The translations under genes were made by a program, and so were the position numbers. Shown piece by piece: positions 17,937 through 26,741 of a stretch of DNA of 64,000 nucleotides (within the stretch, counting starts at the first letter, position 1; each line of letters opens with the position of its first letter). Source of the stretch: JAJZEO01 sp964350315. GTDB lineage: Bacteria; Chlamydiota; Chlamydiia; Chlamydiales; 2-12-FULL-49-11. The stretch lies in assembly GCA_964350315.1 (NCBI GenBank), contig CAYGJD010000009.1, positions 11,671 through 75,670 on the forward strand, given 5' to 3'. Below the pieces are notes generated by a model, which saw only the letters and a program-made list of their open reading frames with translations, was not told the origin of the DNA and searched no databases.

Positions 17937-18221
17937 TTATGCATCACCTTCTATAGACATTTGTTCAATTTGTGGGGCTGTACTAATTGCTCCTGCAGCA
18001 TAAGAAAAAAAGAGGCAAGAAGCAAAAAAAATGACAATAAACCAAGCTGTTGTTTTCTTTAATACATCAGCTGTTGAAGTTCCAAACATAGAGCTCGAAG
18101 CATCGCCACCAAAAGAGGCTCCAAATCCAAGGGACTTACTTTCCTGGATCAAGATAATTGAACATAAAAGAAGACACAACCCAATGAAGAGAAAGAGTCC
18201 AAGGTAAAATAGCATCATCAT
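17937..18221 (-). CDS. secG: Preprotein translocase subunit SecG
   Basis: 94 residues with two membrane helices (about 2-25 and 57-79) and the SecG core between them: IILIQESKSLGFGASFGG then SMFGTSTADVLKKTTA. SecG assists SecYE in protein export. It overlaps tpiA by 4 bases and abuts def. The tail after the second helix is short and acidic. Confidence 0.9.
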   Translation of the reverse strand: MMMLFYLGLFLFIGLCLLLCSIILIQESKSLGFGASFGGDASSSMFGTSTADVLKKTTAWFIVIFFASCLFFSYAAGAISTAPQIEQMSIEGDA

Positions 18222-18964
18222 GAGTTGTCTCCTGTAATTTGAATCATTTCATTAAACATTTCTGGATCTAGTGATGCTCGACCAACAAGTGTTCCATCTA
18301 CATTTTCAATAGTAAGTATTTCATCTAGATTTTTGGGTGATACAGATCCACCATATAGAATAGAGATAGATGCAGCATCTTCATCAAAGTATTTCTTCAG
18401 CTCATCGCGTATAAAAACATGCTTTTGTTCAATGACATTATTTGAAGCAGGTTCTTTACTTCCTATTGCCCAAACTGGCTCATAAGCAATCATACACCCT
18501 TTCATATTTGCACTATTTAGAGAACTTAAGGCGCTGCTTAGTTGTTCACTAATCACCTCATCGCCTCTTCCCTCTTTGTGCTCTTCTATGGTCTCACCAA
18601 TACAAAGAACAAATGGAAACCCTTCTACAACAGCTGTTTCAACTTTTTTTTCTATTGTCTTGTTAGACTCGCCAAATAAGTGCCTTCTTTCTGAATGTCC
18701 TAAGATGACAAACTCGGCTCCAGCATCCCTTAACATTAAAGGTGAAATTTCACCTGTAAAAGCGCCTTCTTTATTTTCATTCATATTTTGAGCGCCAAGC
18801 TTGATCTGTAATCCTTGTGCATGCTCTCGCATTGTATGTAGAAAAAGACAGGGTGGTGCTATACGGACATCAATTCCATTTGCACGTGAAGTGCATGAAA
18901 GAAAAGAGTCTGCTGACCTCCAATCCATAAACATTTTCCAGTTTCCAATTAAACATTTTCCCAT
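18218..18964 (-). CDS. tpiA: Triosephosphate isomerase
   Basis: 248 residues. Catalytic elements: GNWKMF (Lys; the usual Asn after Met is Phe), ILGHSERRHLFGE (His), AYEPVWAIGSKEPAS (Glu and the loop 6 lid) and LYGGSVSPKN (phosphate-binding). It interconverts dihydroxyacetone phosphate and glyceraldehyde 3-phosphate. It leads the tpiA-secG-def unit and is read from a near-consensus promoter only 8 bases upstream of the ATG. Confidence 0.95.
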   Translation of the reverse strand: MGKCLIGNWKMFMDWRSADSFLSCTSRANGIDVRIAPPCLFLHTMREHAQGLQIKLGAQNMNENKEGAFTGEISPLMLRDAGAEFVILGHSERRHLFGESNKTIEKKVETAVVEGFPFVLCIGETIEEHKEGRGDEVISEQLSSALSSLNSANMKGCMIAYEPVWAIGSKEPASNNVIEQKHVFIRDELKKYFDEDAASISILYGGSVSPKNLDEILTIENVDGTLVGRASLDPEMFNEMIQITGDNS

Positions 18965-18972
18965 AGAAGAAA

Positions 18973-19001
18973 AGTATACTTAATCTTGTCTGTAAATTCA
19001 A
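18973..19001 (-). promoter_or_regulatory. Promoter of tpiA-secG-def, near-leaderless
   Basis: On the minus strand: TTGAAT (19001-18996), 17 bases, TATACT (18978-18973), then 8 bases to the tpiA ATG (18964). The -35 is separated by one base from the -35 of the divergent xseA promoter. Confidence 0.7.
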
Positions 19002-19002
19002 G

Positions 19003-19031
19003 TTGAAATCTCAGTTAAAAAAACCTATACT
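19003..19031 (+). promoter_or_regulatory. Promoter of xseA-xseB-dxs-nadK, near-leaderless
   Basis: TTGAAA (19003-19008), 17 bases, TATACT (19026-19031), then 6 bases to the ATG at 19038. The expected transcription start coincides with the start codon. The two divergent -35 boxes form the palindrome TTCAAGTTGAA (18998-19008 region). Confidence 0.7.
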
Positions 19032-19037
19032 CTTGAG

Positions 19038-20252
19038 ATGTCTTCAAATAGTCAAACAATTTTTTCAGTCAGTGAATTAACGCTGCAAATAAAAAAGAAT
19101 CTTGAGGTTTCGTTTTCTTCTCTACGCGTAGAGGGTGAGGTCACGAATTTAAGACGACAGTCCTCTGGCCATACATACTTTAGCATTAAAGACGCAAATT
19201 GCCAAATTTCTGCTGTATTGTTCAAGCAAAGCGCTGATAAAATGACCCGCCTACCAAAAGATGGTGATAAAGTAACCCTTGATGGCGCACTTTCTGTTTA
19301 TGCTCCAAGGGGAACGTACCAACTTGTGGTGCGGTCTATTGATTACGATGGCGTTGGAGATTTACTTCTAAAGCTTCATCAGTTGAAAGAAGAACTACAT
19401 AAACTTGGATATTTTGATAAAAGTCGAAGAAAACCACTCCCTGCATTCCCTAAAACAATTGGAATAGTGACAAGCCCAACAGGAGCTGTAATTCAAGATA
19501 TTCTTAACGTCTTATCAAGACGAGCTGGCGGATTTCATACAATATTAAACCCTGTAAAGGTACAGGGCGCTGGTGCTTCAGAAGAAATTGCCCAAGCGAT
19601 CAACGATTTTAATAAGCATAAAAATGTGGATGTAATGATTATTGGAAGAGGAGGAGGTTCTCTTGAAGACCTTTGGGCTTTCAATGAAAAATGTGTTGCA
19701 GATGCTATTTACAACTCAAAAATTCCTATTATAGCAGCAATAGGACATGAAACAGACGTTACTATAGCTGATTTTGTTGCTGACCTACGCGCTCCTACTC
19801 CCTCTGCTGCCGCAGAACTTGTTTTACAAGAGAAAGATTCTTTACTTGAAAAACTTGCCTATATGCAGACAACAATGAGATCTTCAATAGCGAATAAGGC
19901 AAAACAATTTAGACTAAAACTTGAGCGGTATGAACACCACCCCATTTTTAAAGACCCTTTTGCTCTTATCGCCCCATTTTCACAACGACTCGATGACATG
20001 TCCGAGTCCATTGCTGACGTTATGTCATTAAAAATTGAAAGATTGAGAGCAGCTTTTGAAAACAAAAAAAATGTCTTGGTAGCTCTTGATCCCAAAGGTG
20101 TTCTTAAAAAAGGATACTGCATACCCTTTGCCGAAAAGAAACAGCATGTTATACTTAGCGCAAAACAATTAAAACAATCAGACAGCATATCATTGATGTT
20201 TTATGATGGCAACGTCGATGCTCTTATCAAGGAGATACACTTAAATGACTGA
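19038..20252 (+). CDS. xseA: Exodeoxyribonuclease VII large subunit
   Basis: 404 residues. N-terminal OB fold (about 10-100: VEGEVTNLRRQSSGHTYFSI, AVLF), then the catalytic domain with GIVTSPTGAVIQDI, MIIGRGGGSLEDLWAFN and AAIGHETDVTIADFVADLR. The C-terminal helical part is shorter than in E. coli (456 residues). With XseB it forms the enzyme that degrades single-stranded DNA from both ends. The next gene xseB overlaps its stop by 8 bases, consistent with co-translation. Confidence 0.95.
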   Translation: MSSNSQTIFSVSELTLQIKKNLEVSFSSLRVEGEVTNLRRQSSGHTYFSIKDANCQISAVLFKQSADKMTRLPKDGDKVTLDGALSVYAPRGTYQLVVRSIDYDGVGDLLLKLHQLKEELHKLGYFDKSRRKPLPAFPKTIGIVTSPTGAVIQDILNVLSRRAGGFHTILNPVKVQGAGASEEIAQAINDFNKHKNVDVMIIGRGGGSLEDLWAFNEKCVADAIYNSKIPIIAAIGHETDVTIADFVADLRAPTPSAAAELVLQEKDSLLEKLAYMQTTMRSSIANKAKQFRLKLERYEHHPIFKDPFALIAPFSQRLDDMSESIADVMSLKIERLRAAFENKKNVLVALDPKGVLKKGYCIPFAEKKQHVILSAKQLKQSDSISLMFYDGNVDALIKEIHLND

Positions 20253-20523
20253 AAAACCAACTTTTGAAAAAGCATTTTCTCGTTTGGAAGAGATCCTTGA
20301 AAAAATGTCTGCAGGTGCTGTTCCTCTTGAGGAAAGCCTCTCTCTTTATGAAGAAGCTAACAAACTTATTGAAACATGTTCAAAAAAACTTACTACAGCT
20401 GAGAAAAAAATTCAGATTTTAATTAAATCCCCATCTGGAAAAATCGCTATTGATGAAGACGGCAACCCTGTTGTAGATGACTTTGATACAAATCACGATC
20501 AAATATTGGGGAAACATAGTTGA
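20245..20523 (+). CDS. xseB: Exodeoxyribonuclease VII small subunit
   Basis: 92 residues. The family core is clear: TFEKAFSRLEEILEKMSAG, then VPLEESLSLYEEANKLIETC, a helical hairpin that wraps around XseA. The C-terminal 25 residues are an acidic extension. It overlaps xseA upstream and the TTG start of dxs downstream (TTGA, 20520-20523). Confidence 0.93.
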   Translation: MTEKPTFEKAFSRLEEILEKMSAGAVPLEESLSLYEEANKLIETCSKKLTTAEKKIQILIKSPSGKIAIDEDGNPVVDDFDTNHDQILGKHS

Positions 20524-22334
20524 AATACCCCTTTATTGAATCACAAAATGAGTGTTCTCAGCTTAACAAGCTGTCCGATAGCGATCTGTGCAAATTAGCG
20601 GCAGAAATTCGCGAAAGGATCTTGGATGTCATGTCTATTCATGGTGGGCACCTTGCCTCAAATCTAGGGATGATAGAAATAACTATTGCAATGCATGCAA
20701 TTTTCAACTCCCCTATTGATAAAATCATCTTTGACACAAGTCATCAGACATATGCGCATAAAATCCTAACTGGTCGAAATGACCAATTTGAATCGATTCG
20801 ACAGTTTGATGGCCTTTGCGGATTTGCTTCACCTAAAGAGTCAGAACACGACCACTTTTATGCAGGTCACGCGGGAACAGGACTCTCTCTTGCTCTTGGC
20901 GTTGCTAAGGCTCGAGACCTTAATAAAGAAGATTTTTTTGTCACTCCTCTAGTTGCTGACGCTCCTTTTTCCTGTGGTCTGACCTTTGAAGCGCTTAACA
21001 ATATCCCACGTGACTTAAAGAAGTTTATTCTTGTCTTAAACGATAATGCGATGGCAATTTCAAATGGTGCTGGCAATGTCCACCACAACATATTTGGTTC
21101 TTTTGTTCTACCAAGAAAAACAAAACCAGAAGCCAAGCAATTCTTTAACCTATTTGGATTAGAGTATATCGGCCCCATCGATGGACACGATATAACAGCA
21201 CTTAAAGAAGCTCTTGAACTTGCTAAAAAAATTCAACGTCCAGTTGTTATCCACGCTTTGACAGTCAAAGGTCACGGAATGCCTAAAGCTGTAGAGGATC
21301 CAATTACTTACCATGGGGTTAAATCGTTTGAGCGTTCAAGCGGAGTTATTGCTAAAAACAGCGCACCAGCAAAAATGACATTCCCTAAAGTGTTTGGTAA
21401 ATGCCTCTTAGAGATGGCAAAAAAAGATGACGACATTGTTGTGATTACACCTGCTATGCCACGTGGATCTTGTCTTGAAGCTTTTGCTGAAACTTTTCCT
21501 GAAAGAGCAATAGATGTTGGAATTGCAGAGGGGCATGCCGTCACCTACGCAGGAGGCCTCGCCTATAAATCTAACAAAAAAGTTGTTGCGGCTGTTTACT
21601 CTTCCTTTTTTCAAAGAAGCTTTGACAATGTTTTTCAAGATGTTTGCCTTCAGAAACTTCCTGTAGTTTTTGCCCTTGATCGGGGCGGTCTCTCCGGTAG
21701 TGATGGAACAACTCATCACGGCATTTATGATATTTCATTCTTAAATGCAATGCCAACAATGGCGATTGCACAACCTCGTGATGGCGATCTTCTAAAAGAC
21801 CTTCTTCACTCATCATTCAATTGGAACTGTCCTGCAACGATTAGATACCCAAACAAGGTCTGTACGGAAACAAATCGAGAAATCATTAATCGTCCCCTCG
21901 GGAAAGGCGAAATGCTCTCAAAAGGGAAGGATTTGGTCTTAATCGGTCTTGGCCATATGTGCGATGTAGCACTAGAAGTAAGAGAGCTTTTATTAGAACA
22001 CAATATCGAAGCTACTGTCATTGACCCGATTTTTGTAAAGCCCCTAGACTCATCACTTCTTTTCCGATTAATGCTTGATCACCACTTTTTCGTGACAATT
22101 GAAGAACACTGTGTTACTTCTGGGTTAGGTGCAGCGATTAACTCATTTATTGTGCAAAGTGGTTTTTCGGACATTCAGGTTCAGAATTTTGGGATTCCAG
22201 ACCAATTTATTGAACATGGAAGTTACAACGATTTAATGAAACAGATTGGCTTAACAGCAGAAACAATCGCACCAAGAATTTTGAACAGATTTGCACTACA
22301 TTTAACGAATTTGGATGAAGTCGTAAGATCATGA
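20520..22334 (+). CDS. dxs: 1-deoxy-D-xylulose-5-phosphate synthase, divergent
   Basis: 604 residues from a TTG start overlapping the xseB stop; the N-terminal MKYPFIESQNECSQL aligns with DXS starts, and GGHLASNLGMIEITIAMHAIF follows as expected. It joins pyruvate and glyceraldehyde 3-phosphate using thiamine diphosphate, the first step of the MEP isoprenoid pathway. The order is N-terminal TPP domain, pyrimidine-binding domain (DVGIAEGHAVTYAGGLA) and C-terminal transketolase domain. The TPP/Mg2+ motif normally GDGA...NDN reads VADAPFSCGL...NDN (Asp147 kept, both Gly lost), and the preceding block is GHAGTGLSLALG rather than GHSSTSIS. His in SHQTYAHKILTGR is kept. Probably active, but worth testing. 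Confidence 0.88.
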   Translation: MKYPFIESQNECSQLNKLSDSDLCKLAAEIRERILDVMSIHGGHLASNLGMIEITIAMHAIFNSPIDKIIFDTSHQTYAHKILTGRNDQFESIRQFDGLCGFASPKESEHDHFYAGHAGTGLSLALGVAKARDLNKEDFFVTPLVADAPFSCGLTFEALNNIPRDLKKFILVLNDNAMAISNGAGNVHHNIFGSFVLPRKTKPEAKQFFNLFGLEYIGPIDGHDITALKEALELAKKIQRPVVIHALTVKGHGMPKAVEDPITYHGVKSFERSSGVIAKNSAPAKMTFPKVFGKCLLEMAKKDDDIVVITPAMPRGSCLEAFAETFPERAIDVGIAEGHAVTYAGGLAYKSNKKVVAAVYSSFFQRSFDNVFQDVCLQKLPVVFALDRGGLSGSDGTTHHGIYDISFLNAMPTMAIAQPRDGDLLKDLLHSSFNWNCPATIRYPNKVCTETNREIINRPLGKGEMLSKGKDLVLIGLGHMCDVALEVRELLLEHNIEATVIDPIFVKPLDSSLLFRLMLDHHFFVTIEEHCVTSGLGAAINSFIVQSGFSDIQVQNFGIPDQFIEHGSYNDLMKQIGLTAETIAPRILNRFALHLTNLDEVVRS

Positions 22335-23176
22335 AGATTGTAATTTGCCCAAGCATAACGAAAAAAGAGTCGATGAATTACATCGAACCGATTGCAAACT
22401 TTCTTACCGATAACGGAATGAAAGTCTATATTGACGATGAATTTGCCAACAACCACCCTCTTCCAAAAGCTACCAAAGAAACTCTCATCGACATCATCAT
22501 CACCCTCGGTGGAGATGGAACCCTTCTTTACTACCGAAAAAAATATTCTCACCTCCCTAAAGTTGCCTTTACTGCAGTAAACCTTGGTGGCTTAGGATTC
22601 ATGGCTGATGTTAGCGTAGATAAAATCGACATCTACCTAAAAGACCTTCTAGAAAAAAGCTATGATATTGAAGAAAGAATAATGCTTGAGGGGAAAAGCC
22701 CCAACGGCAACATCTTTCAAGCAGCCAATGATTTTGTCTTTCACCGTGGTTCTATAGCAAGTATGATTTTGCTTAAGGTAACGATCAACGACGACCATTT
22801 TAATACATTTCAAGCAGATGGACTTATCGTATCAACACCAACAGGTTCCTCAGCTTACTCCCTTGCATGCGGTGGACCATTAATGCATCCGACCTTAAAG
22901 GCCTTTGTTTTGACAACAATCTCAGGACACACGCTAACAAATCGCCCATTTGTCATACCAGAAGAGAGCATCATTAAGATTGAATACATTACTGACTCTA
23001 AAGATGCAATTGATGTTACAATTGATGGTATCAGCACTTTTCAAATAAAAGGTGGAGAGGTTGTTGAACTATCTACATCAGAAAACAAATTTCGTCTAAT
23101 CGACTACACGCGCCACAATTTTTACCAAACAGTCCGTGAAAAACTCAATTGGAAAGGAAAGAGCACAATCAACTAG
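22331..23176 (+). CDS. nadK: NAD kinase
   Basis: 281 residues. GGDGTLLYY (about 58-66), ANDFVFHRG (NE/D motif), QADGLIVSTPTGSSAYSLA and CGGPLMHP are the diagnostic blocks. It phosphorylates NAD to NADP in the cytoplasm. The start overlaps dxs (ATGA), so it is the last gene of the xseA operon; NADPH is needed by the next MEP step, a plausible reason for the pairing. The convergent minus-strand gene ends 72 bases downstream. Confidence 0.93.
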   Translation: MKIVICPSITKKESMNYIEPIANFLTDNGMKVYIDDEFANNHPLPKATKETLIDIIITLGGDGTLLYYRKKYSHLPKVAFTAVNLGGLGFMADVSVDKIDIYLKDLLEKSYDIEERIMLEGKSPNGNIFQAANDFVFHRGSIASMILLKVTINDDHFNTFQADGLIVSTPTGSSAYSLACGGPLMHPTLKAFVLTTISGHTLTNRPFVIPEESIIKIEYITDSKDAIDVTIDGISTFQIKGGEVVELSTSENKFRLIDYTRHNFYQTVREKLNWKGKSTIN

Positions 23177-23248
23177 AAGCAAACGTGTAGCGCATTGCTA
23201 ATTCAATTCTATCAAGACGAGACCTGGTTGTTTTTATACCAATAACTT

Positions 23249-23746
23249 CTAACACATTAAGATTTTTTTGAATTCATTTAAATATATTCCTGTTAAACTA
23301 CAAGAACCAAATAAAGGTATTTCTAACCCAACACCTCGAATCGGCACAAGAATCCACTTTCCCATAATCGATTCGTTATCGATAGCTATTTTCATATAAT
23401 CTCTAGACATTCCAAGTTTAGTGATTACCCTAAATTTTCCTAAATTGAATACAACTGGGTTCCAAAGAAAATCAATTGACCACCTTCTTATCGGATACTT
23501 TTTATCTCGTAAAAAGATTTCTTTCTGAGCAAAATTTGAACAACCACTTTGCAGCCCCATACCTAGATATTTATTGAAATCAAAGATATATCCAATAGCA
23601 ACTGTTTTAGGTATGTTTTGTTGATATTCTCTTTTAGCTGAATCATCCATATGAATTTTGGATAGAGTTCCTAAATCTAAAAACGCCCCGGTCTTTGCTT
23701 CAAGAAGACCTGTTAAAACAAAAAAGAGAAAAAAAACTTTCTTCAA
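23249..23746 (-). CDS. Small exported outer-membrane-type protein
   Basis: 165 residues with a signal peptide (MKKVFFLFFVLTGLLEAKTG) and alternating hydrophobic strands (TVAIGYIFDFNKYLGMGLQSG, RRWSIDFLWNPVVFNLG), compatible with a small beta-barrel. It ends in Cys rather than an aromatic residue. Its ATG overlaps the upstream PagL-like gene (4 bases), so the two are co-expressed behind cydAB. I do not recognise a family. Possibly a shortened relative of its neighbour. Confidence 0.6.
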   Translation of the reverse strand: MKKVFFLFFVLTGLLEAKTGAFLDLGTLSKIHMDDSAKREYQQNIPKTVAIGYIFDFNKYLGMGLQSGCSNFAQKEIFLRDKKYPIRRWSIDFLWNPVVFNLGKFRVITKLGMSRDYMKIAIDNESIMGKWILVPIRGVGLEIPLFGSCSLTGIYLNEFKKILMC

Positions 23747-24288
23747 AAATTCATACCCCCTGCAACTATTGGAACAGTCAGTCCGTTATTTTTCTGATAC
23801 AAACCAGCACTGCAATAATGTAATATGTATGTTTGAATACTACACTTTTGAGTAAGGTAAACACCAACACCAAAAGTTGACTGATAGCCTATATTACCGC
23901 CCTGATGAAAAGAACCCAAACGGTATTTTCCAAAAACTGCAGGCCCAAAACTTGCTTGGATAAAAGGTGCAAATTTGGTGTCAATCTTTAATGGTGTAGT
24001 AAAAGCTTCTGCTTTTAATGTAATGGCATTAAAAAATGCAGCATCTCCATCTGAATTGGGATCGACAAAATAAGAAAACGTAAAAGGAATAAAAAAGATC
24101 AGCGTATTACTTAATACTTTTGATTGCCAAATTTTAAGATCAATAACTACACCTTGAAAATTTTGAATATCTACAATTTTGTCATCACGCCTCATTAACG
24201 ATGTGCCAACAGTAATTGCAGAAGTGTCCCACTCTCCATATGTGTGAGCAAAAGGAAGAATAAGGTAAATAATTTTTCGTAGATACAT
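23743..24288 (-). CDS. PagL-like lipid A deacylase family protein, altered active site
   Basis: 181 residues; short signal peptide (MYLRKIIYLILPFAHTYG). Predicted beta-barrel; the C-terminus LHYCSAGLYQKNNG, ending GGMNF, resembles the PagL signature 'HYSNAGL-xx-N-x-G' with a terminal Phe. PagL removes the 3-O acyl chain of lipid A in the outer membrane using a His-Ser pair; here His157 is kept but the nucleophile position (H+2) is Cys159, with Ser160 next. Start ATG follows the cydB stop directly (TGAATG). The family call comes from the C-terminal motif and barrel pattern; activity is uncertain. Confidence 0.5.
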   Translation of the reverse strand: MYLRKIIYLILPFAHTYGEWDTSAITVGTSLMRRDDKIVDIQNFQGVVIDLKIWQSKVLSNTLIFFIPFTFSYFVDPNSDGDAAFFNAITLKAEAFTTPLKIDTKFAPFIQASFGPAVFGKYRLGSFHQGGNIGYQSTFGVGVYLTQKCSIQTYILHYCSAGLYQKNNGLTVPIVAGGMNF

Positions 24289-25317
24289 TCAATAGCTATG
24301 CTCATGCAATTCTGTTTTCCCACGGAAAATATGATACAAGATCCACCCATACCCCAATACTAAAGGCACGCCAATACATGCAATAATTAAGGTAATACTT
24401 AATGTTGTATACGATGATGAAGCATTAAAAAGCGTTAAGCTAAGAGTCTCTGGCGAAAGCGTTGATATTACAAGGATCGGAAAGGTTCCAATTGTATATA
24501 GTCCAAATAAGAGTGCAATTGTGCACATAGACATTAAAAACGACCAGCCATACTTTTGCTTTGCCGTGAATACACACATTGCAAGAATCACACAAACAAG
24601 AGCTATTGGCTCAAGCCAAAACAATGGATATGTAATAAACCGATCAAGCATATGTGGAGATTCAATCCACGTCCAAAAGGTAACAACCAAAAACAATACA
24701 ATAAACATTGAAATTGTATACGGAATCCACTTTTTCACTCGATCTTGCACATACCCATCAGTCTTCATTAAAAGAAAATGATTCCCATGCATTGCAAATA
24801 GAAAAATGGAAAATACACCAAAACAAATAGGGTAAAGACCAAAAAGCTTAAAAAATGGATAGTAAAGTTCTCTATCTGCATCAACTGGAACTCCCTTTAC
24901 AAGATTTGCAAGCGCGATACCTGCTCCAAATGTAATAACAAGTGAACTCAACCAAAAAAGAAAATCCCAAGTATATCTCCATTTGATAGATGGAAGTTTC
25001 GATCTGAATTCTATCGCAACAGCCCTAAAAACAATTCCACAAAGAAAGCACATAAGAAGTGTATAAAATCCAGACAAGACGACTGCATAAACATCGGGGA
25101 ATCCAACAAACATAACGCCGACAATAATAATCAACCAAACTTCATTACCATCCCAAAAGGGACCAATCGAATTTAAAAAAATACGCCGGTTTCGATCTTC
25201 ACCTGCAAAGATTTGCAGCGCGCCAACCCCTAAATCAAATCCATCAAGCACCACATACATTGTGACTGCTATTCCTAAAAGCAAATATGTTAGAACTTGT
25301 AATACTTCTAAATTCAT
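24289..25317 (-). CDS. cydB: Cytochrome bd ubiquinol oxidase subunit II
   Basis: 342 residues with eight or nine membrane helices. The N-terminal LLLGIAVTMYVVLDGFDLGVGAL and GPFWDGNEVWLI are diagnostic of CydB. With CydA it reduces O2 to water at high affinity. Located 21 bases after cydA on the minus strand and directly abutting the PagL-like gene. Confidence 0.95.
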   Translation of the reverse strand: MNLEVLQVLTYLLLGIAVTMYVVLDGFDLGVGALQIFAGEDRNRRIFLNSIGPFWDGNEVWLIIIVGVMFVGFPDVYAVVLSGFYTLLMCFLCGIVFRAVAIEFRSKLPSIKWRYTWDFLFWLSSLVITFGAGIALANLVKGVPVDADRELYYPFFKLFGLYPICFGVFSIFLFAMHGNHFLLMKTDGYVQDRVKKWIPYTISMFIVLFLVVTFWTWIESPHMLDRFITYPLFWLEPIALVCVILAMCVFTAKQKYGWSFLMSMCTIALLFGLYTIGTFPILVISTLSPETLSLTLFNASSSYTTLSITLIIACIGVPLVLGYGWILYHIFRGKTELHEHSY

Positions 25318-25338
25318 AACTTCCTTTAACCCTTAATT

Positions 25339-26706
25339 TTACGTTGATAAATAGGGATCTCTATAGTGTTTGTCTTCTTGATTAAGTATCTCATCAACAG
25401 GTCCTGCGTGAATTTTCCTATTTAATAAAAATACAAACAAGCTTCCTAACATTGCATAAATCACTATGAACATAATAATTGATCCTAATACCTGGCCTGC
25501 TCCTACAACTTTTGACAACCCTTCATAAGTTCTCATCACGTTATAGACGATCCAAGGCTGCCTTCCTAATTCTGCTGTAAACCAGCCGGCGAGATTTGCA
25601 ATATAAGGAAAAAAAACAGAGAACACTGTAAGCCATAGATACCATCTTTGTGTCTCAAGTTTTTTTCTCCACCAAAAAAACAAACCAAAGCAAGCGTAGA
25701 GCATCATCGCTCCCCAAGCATAAACCATTGTTCTGTAGGTATAAAATACTGCAGGAACATTCGGCCAATTTTCTTTGGGATATTCATTTAGGCCTTTTAC
25801 AGCCTCGGTAAAATTATGATAAACAAGAAAACTCAAAAGTGAAGGTATTGAAATCCCTTTGACTGTTTCATTTTCCATATCTACTATACCGATTAATGAA
25901 AAAGGAGTGTGCTCTTTAGTCTCAAATACTCCTTCCATAGCTGCTAACTTCACTGGTTGATACTTTCCAACACACCGAGCACTGCTATCTGCTGACCAAA
26001 GTTGCAATAATAGTCCAACCATCGAACAGACTAGAGAAAATTTCAGCGTAAAACGAGCAAATTCCAAATGTCTTCGTTTTACCAAGTAAAATGCAGAGAC
26101 ACTTAACAGTAGAAAAGTTCCCATCAATGCACACCCTAGAAGCACGTGTCCTAATCTAATCATTGAGGAGGGCGTAAAGTAAACATCCCATAGATTGGTT
26201 ATCACAGCTCTTTTATTTGCCCCTTCACCAATGATCTTAAATCCTGCGGGTGTCTGCATCCATGAATTTGCAAAAACGATCCAAGTTGCACTAAATGTTG
26301 CACCAAGTGTTACAAGTATGGTTGAAAGATAATGAAACCACGGCTTCACCTTATCCCATCCAAAAAGCATGATTCCGATAAACCCTGCTTCTAAAAAAAA
26401 TGCAAAAACCCCTTCTGCTGCAAGTAACGTTCCAAACACATTACCTACAAACTTTGAAAATGAGGACCAATTATTTCCAAAAGCAAATACCTGAACAAAA
26501 CCTGTAGCAACGCCCATAGCAAAAAACAAACCAAAGATCTTTGTCCAAAACTTTGTCATTTCTCGGTATTTTTCTTTTTTTGTCCAAAGAAACATTCCTT
26601 CCATGACTACAATCATCCAACTTATACCAATAGACATCGGAGGGAATAAATAGTGAAAAGATATGGTAAAAGCAAACTGTATTCGTGAGAGAAGAAATAC
26701 ATCCAT
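25339..26706 (-). CDS. cydA: Cytochrome bd ubiquinol oxidase subunit I
   Basis: 455 residues. Heme and quinol elements: SRIQFAFTISFHYLFPP (heme ligand His), LAAEGVFAFFLEAGFIG (conserved Glu pair), RLGHVLLGC (second His) and GWFTAELGRQPWIVYNVMRT. The periplasmic Q-loop is short, as in the non-proteobacterial type. An AGAGG site lies before the ATG. It gives the cell an oxygen-scavenging, microaerobic respiratory branch. Confidence 0.96.
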   Translation of the reverse strand: MDVFLLSRIQFAFTISFHYLFPPMSIGISWMIVVMEGMFLWTKKEKYREMTKFWTKIFGLFFAMGVATGFVQVFAFGNNWSSFSKFVGNVFGTLLAAEGVFAFFLEAGFIGIMLFGWDKVKPWFHYLSTILVTLGATFSATWIVFANSWMQTPAGFKIIGEGANKRAVITNLWDVYFTPSSMIRLGHVLLGCALMGTFLLLSVSAFYLVKRRHLEFARFTLKFSLVCSMVGLLLQLWSADSSARCVGKYQPVKLAAMEGVFETKEHTPFSLIGIVDMENETVKGISIPSLLSFLVYHNFTEAVKGLNEYPKENWPNVPAVFYTYRTMVYAWGAMMLYACFGLFFWWRKKLETQRWYLWLTVFSVFFPYIANLAGWFTAELGRQPWIVYNVMRTYEGLSKVVGAGQVLGSIIMFIVIYAMLGSLFVFLLNRKIHAGPVDEILNQEDKHYRDPYLST

Positions 26707-26741
26707 GTAAACCTCTAGAAAGTAAATTTTTTCTATCGTAA

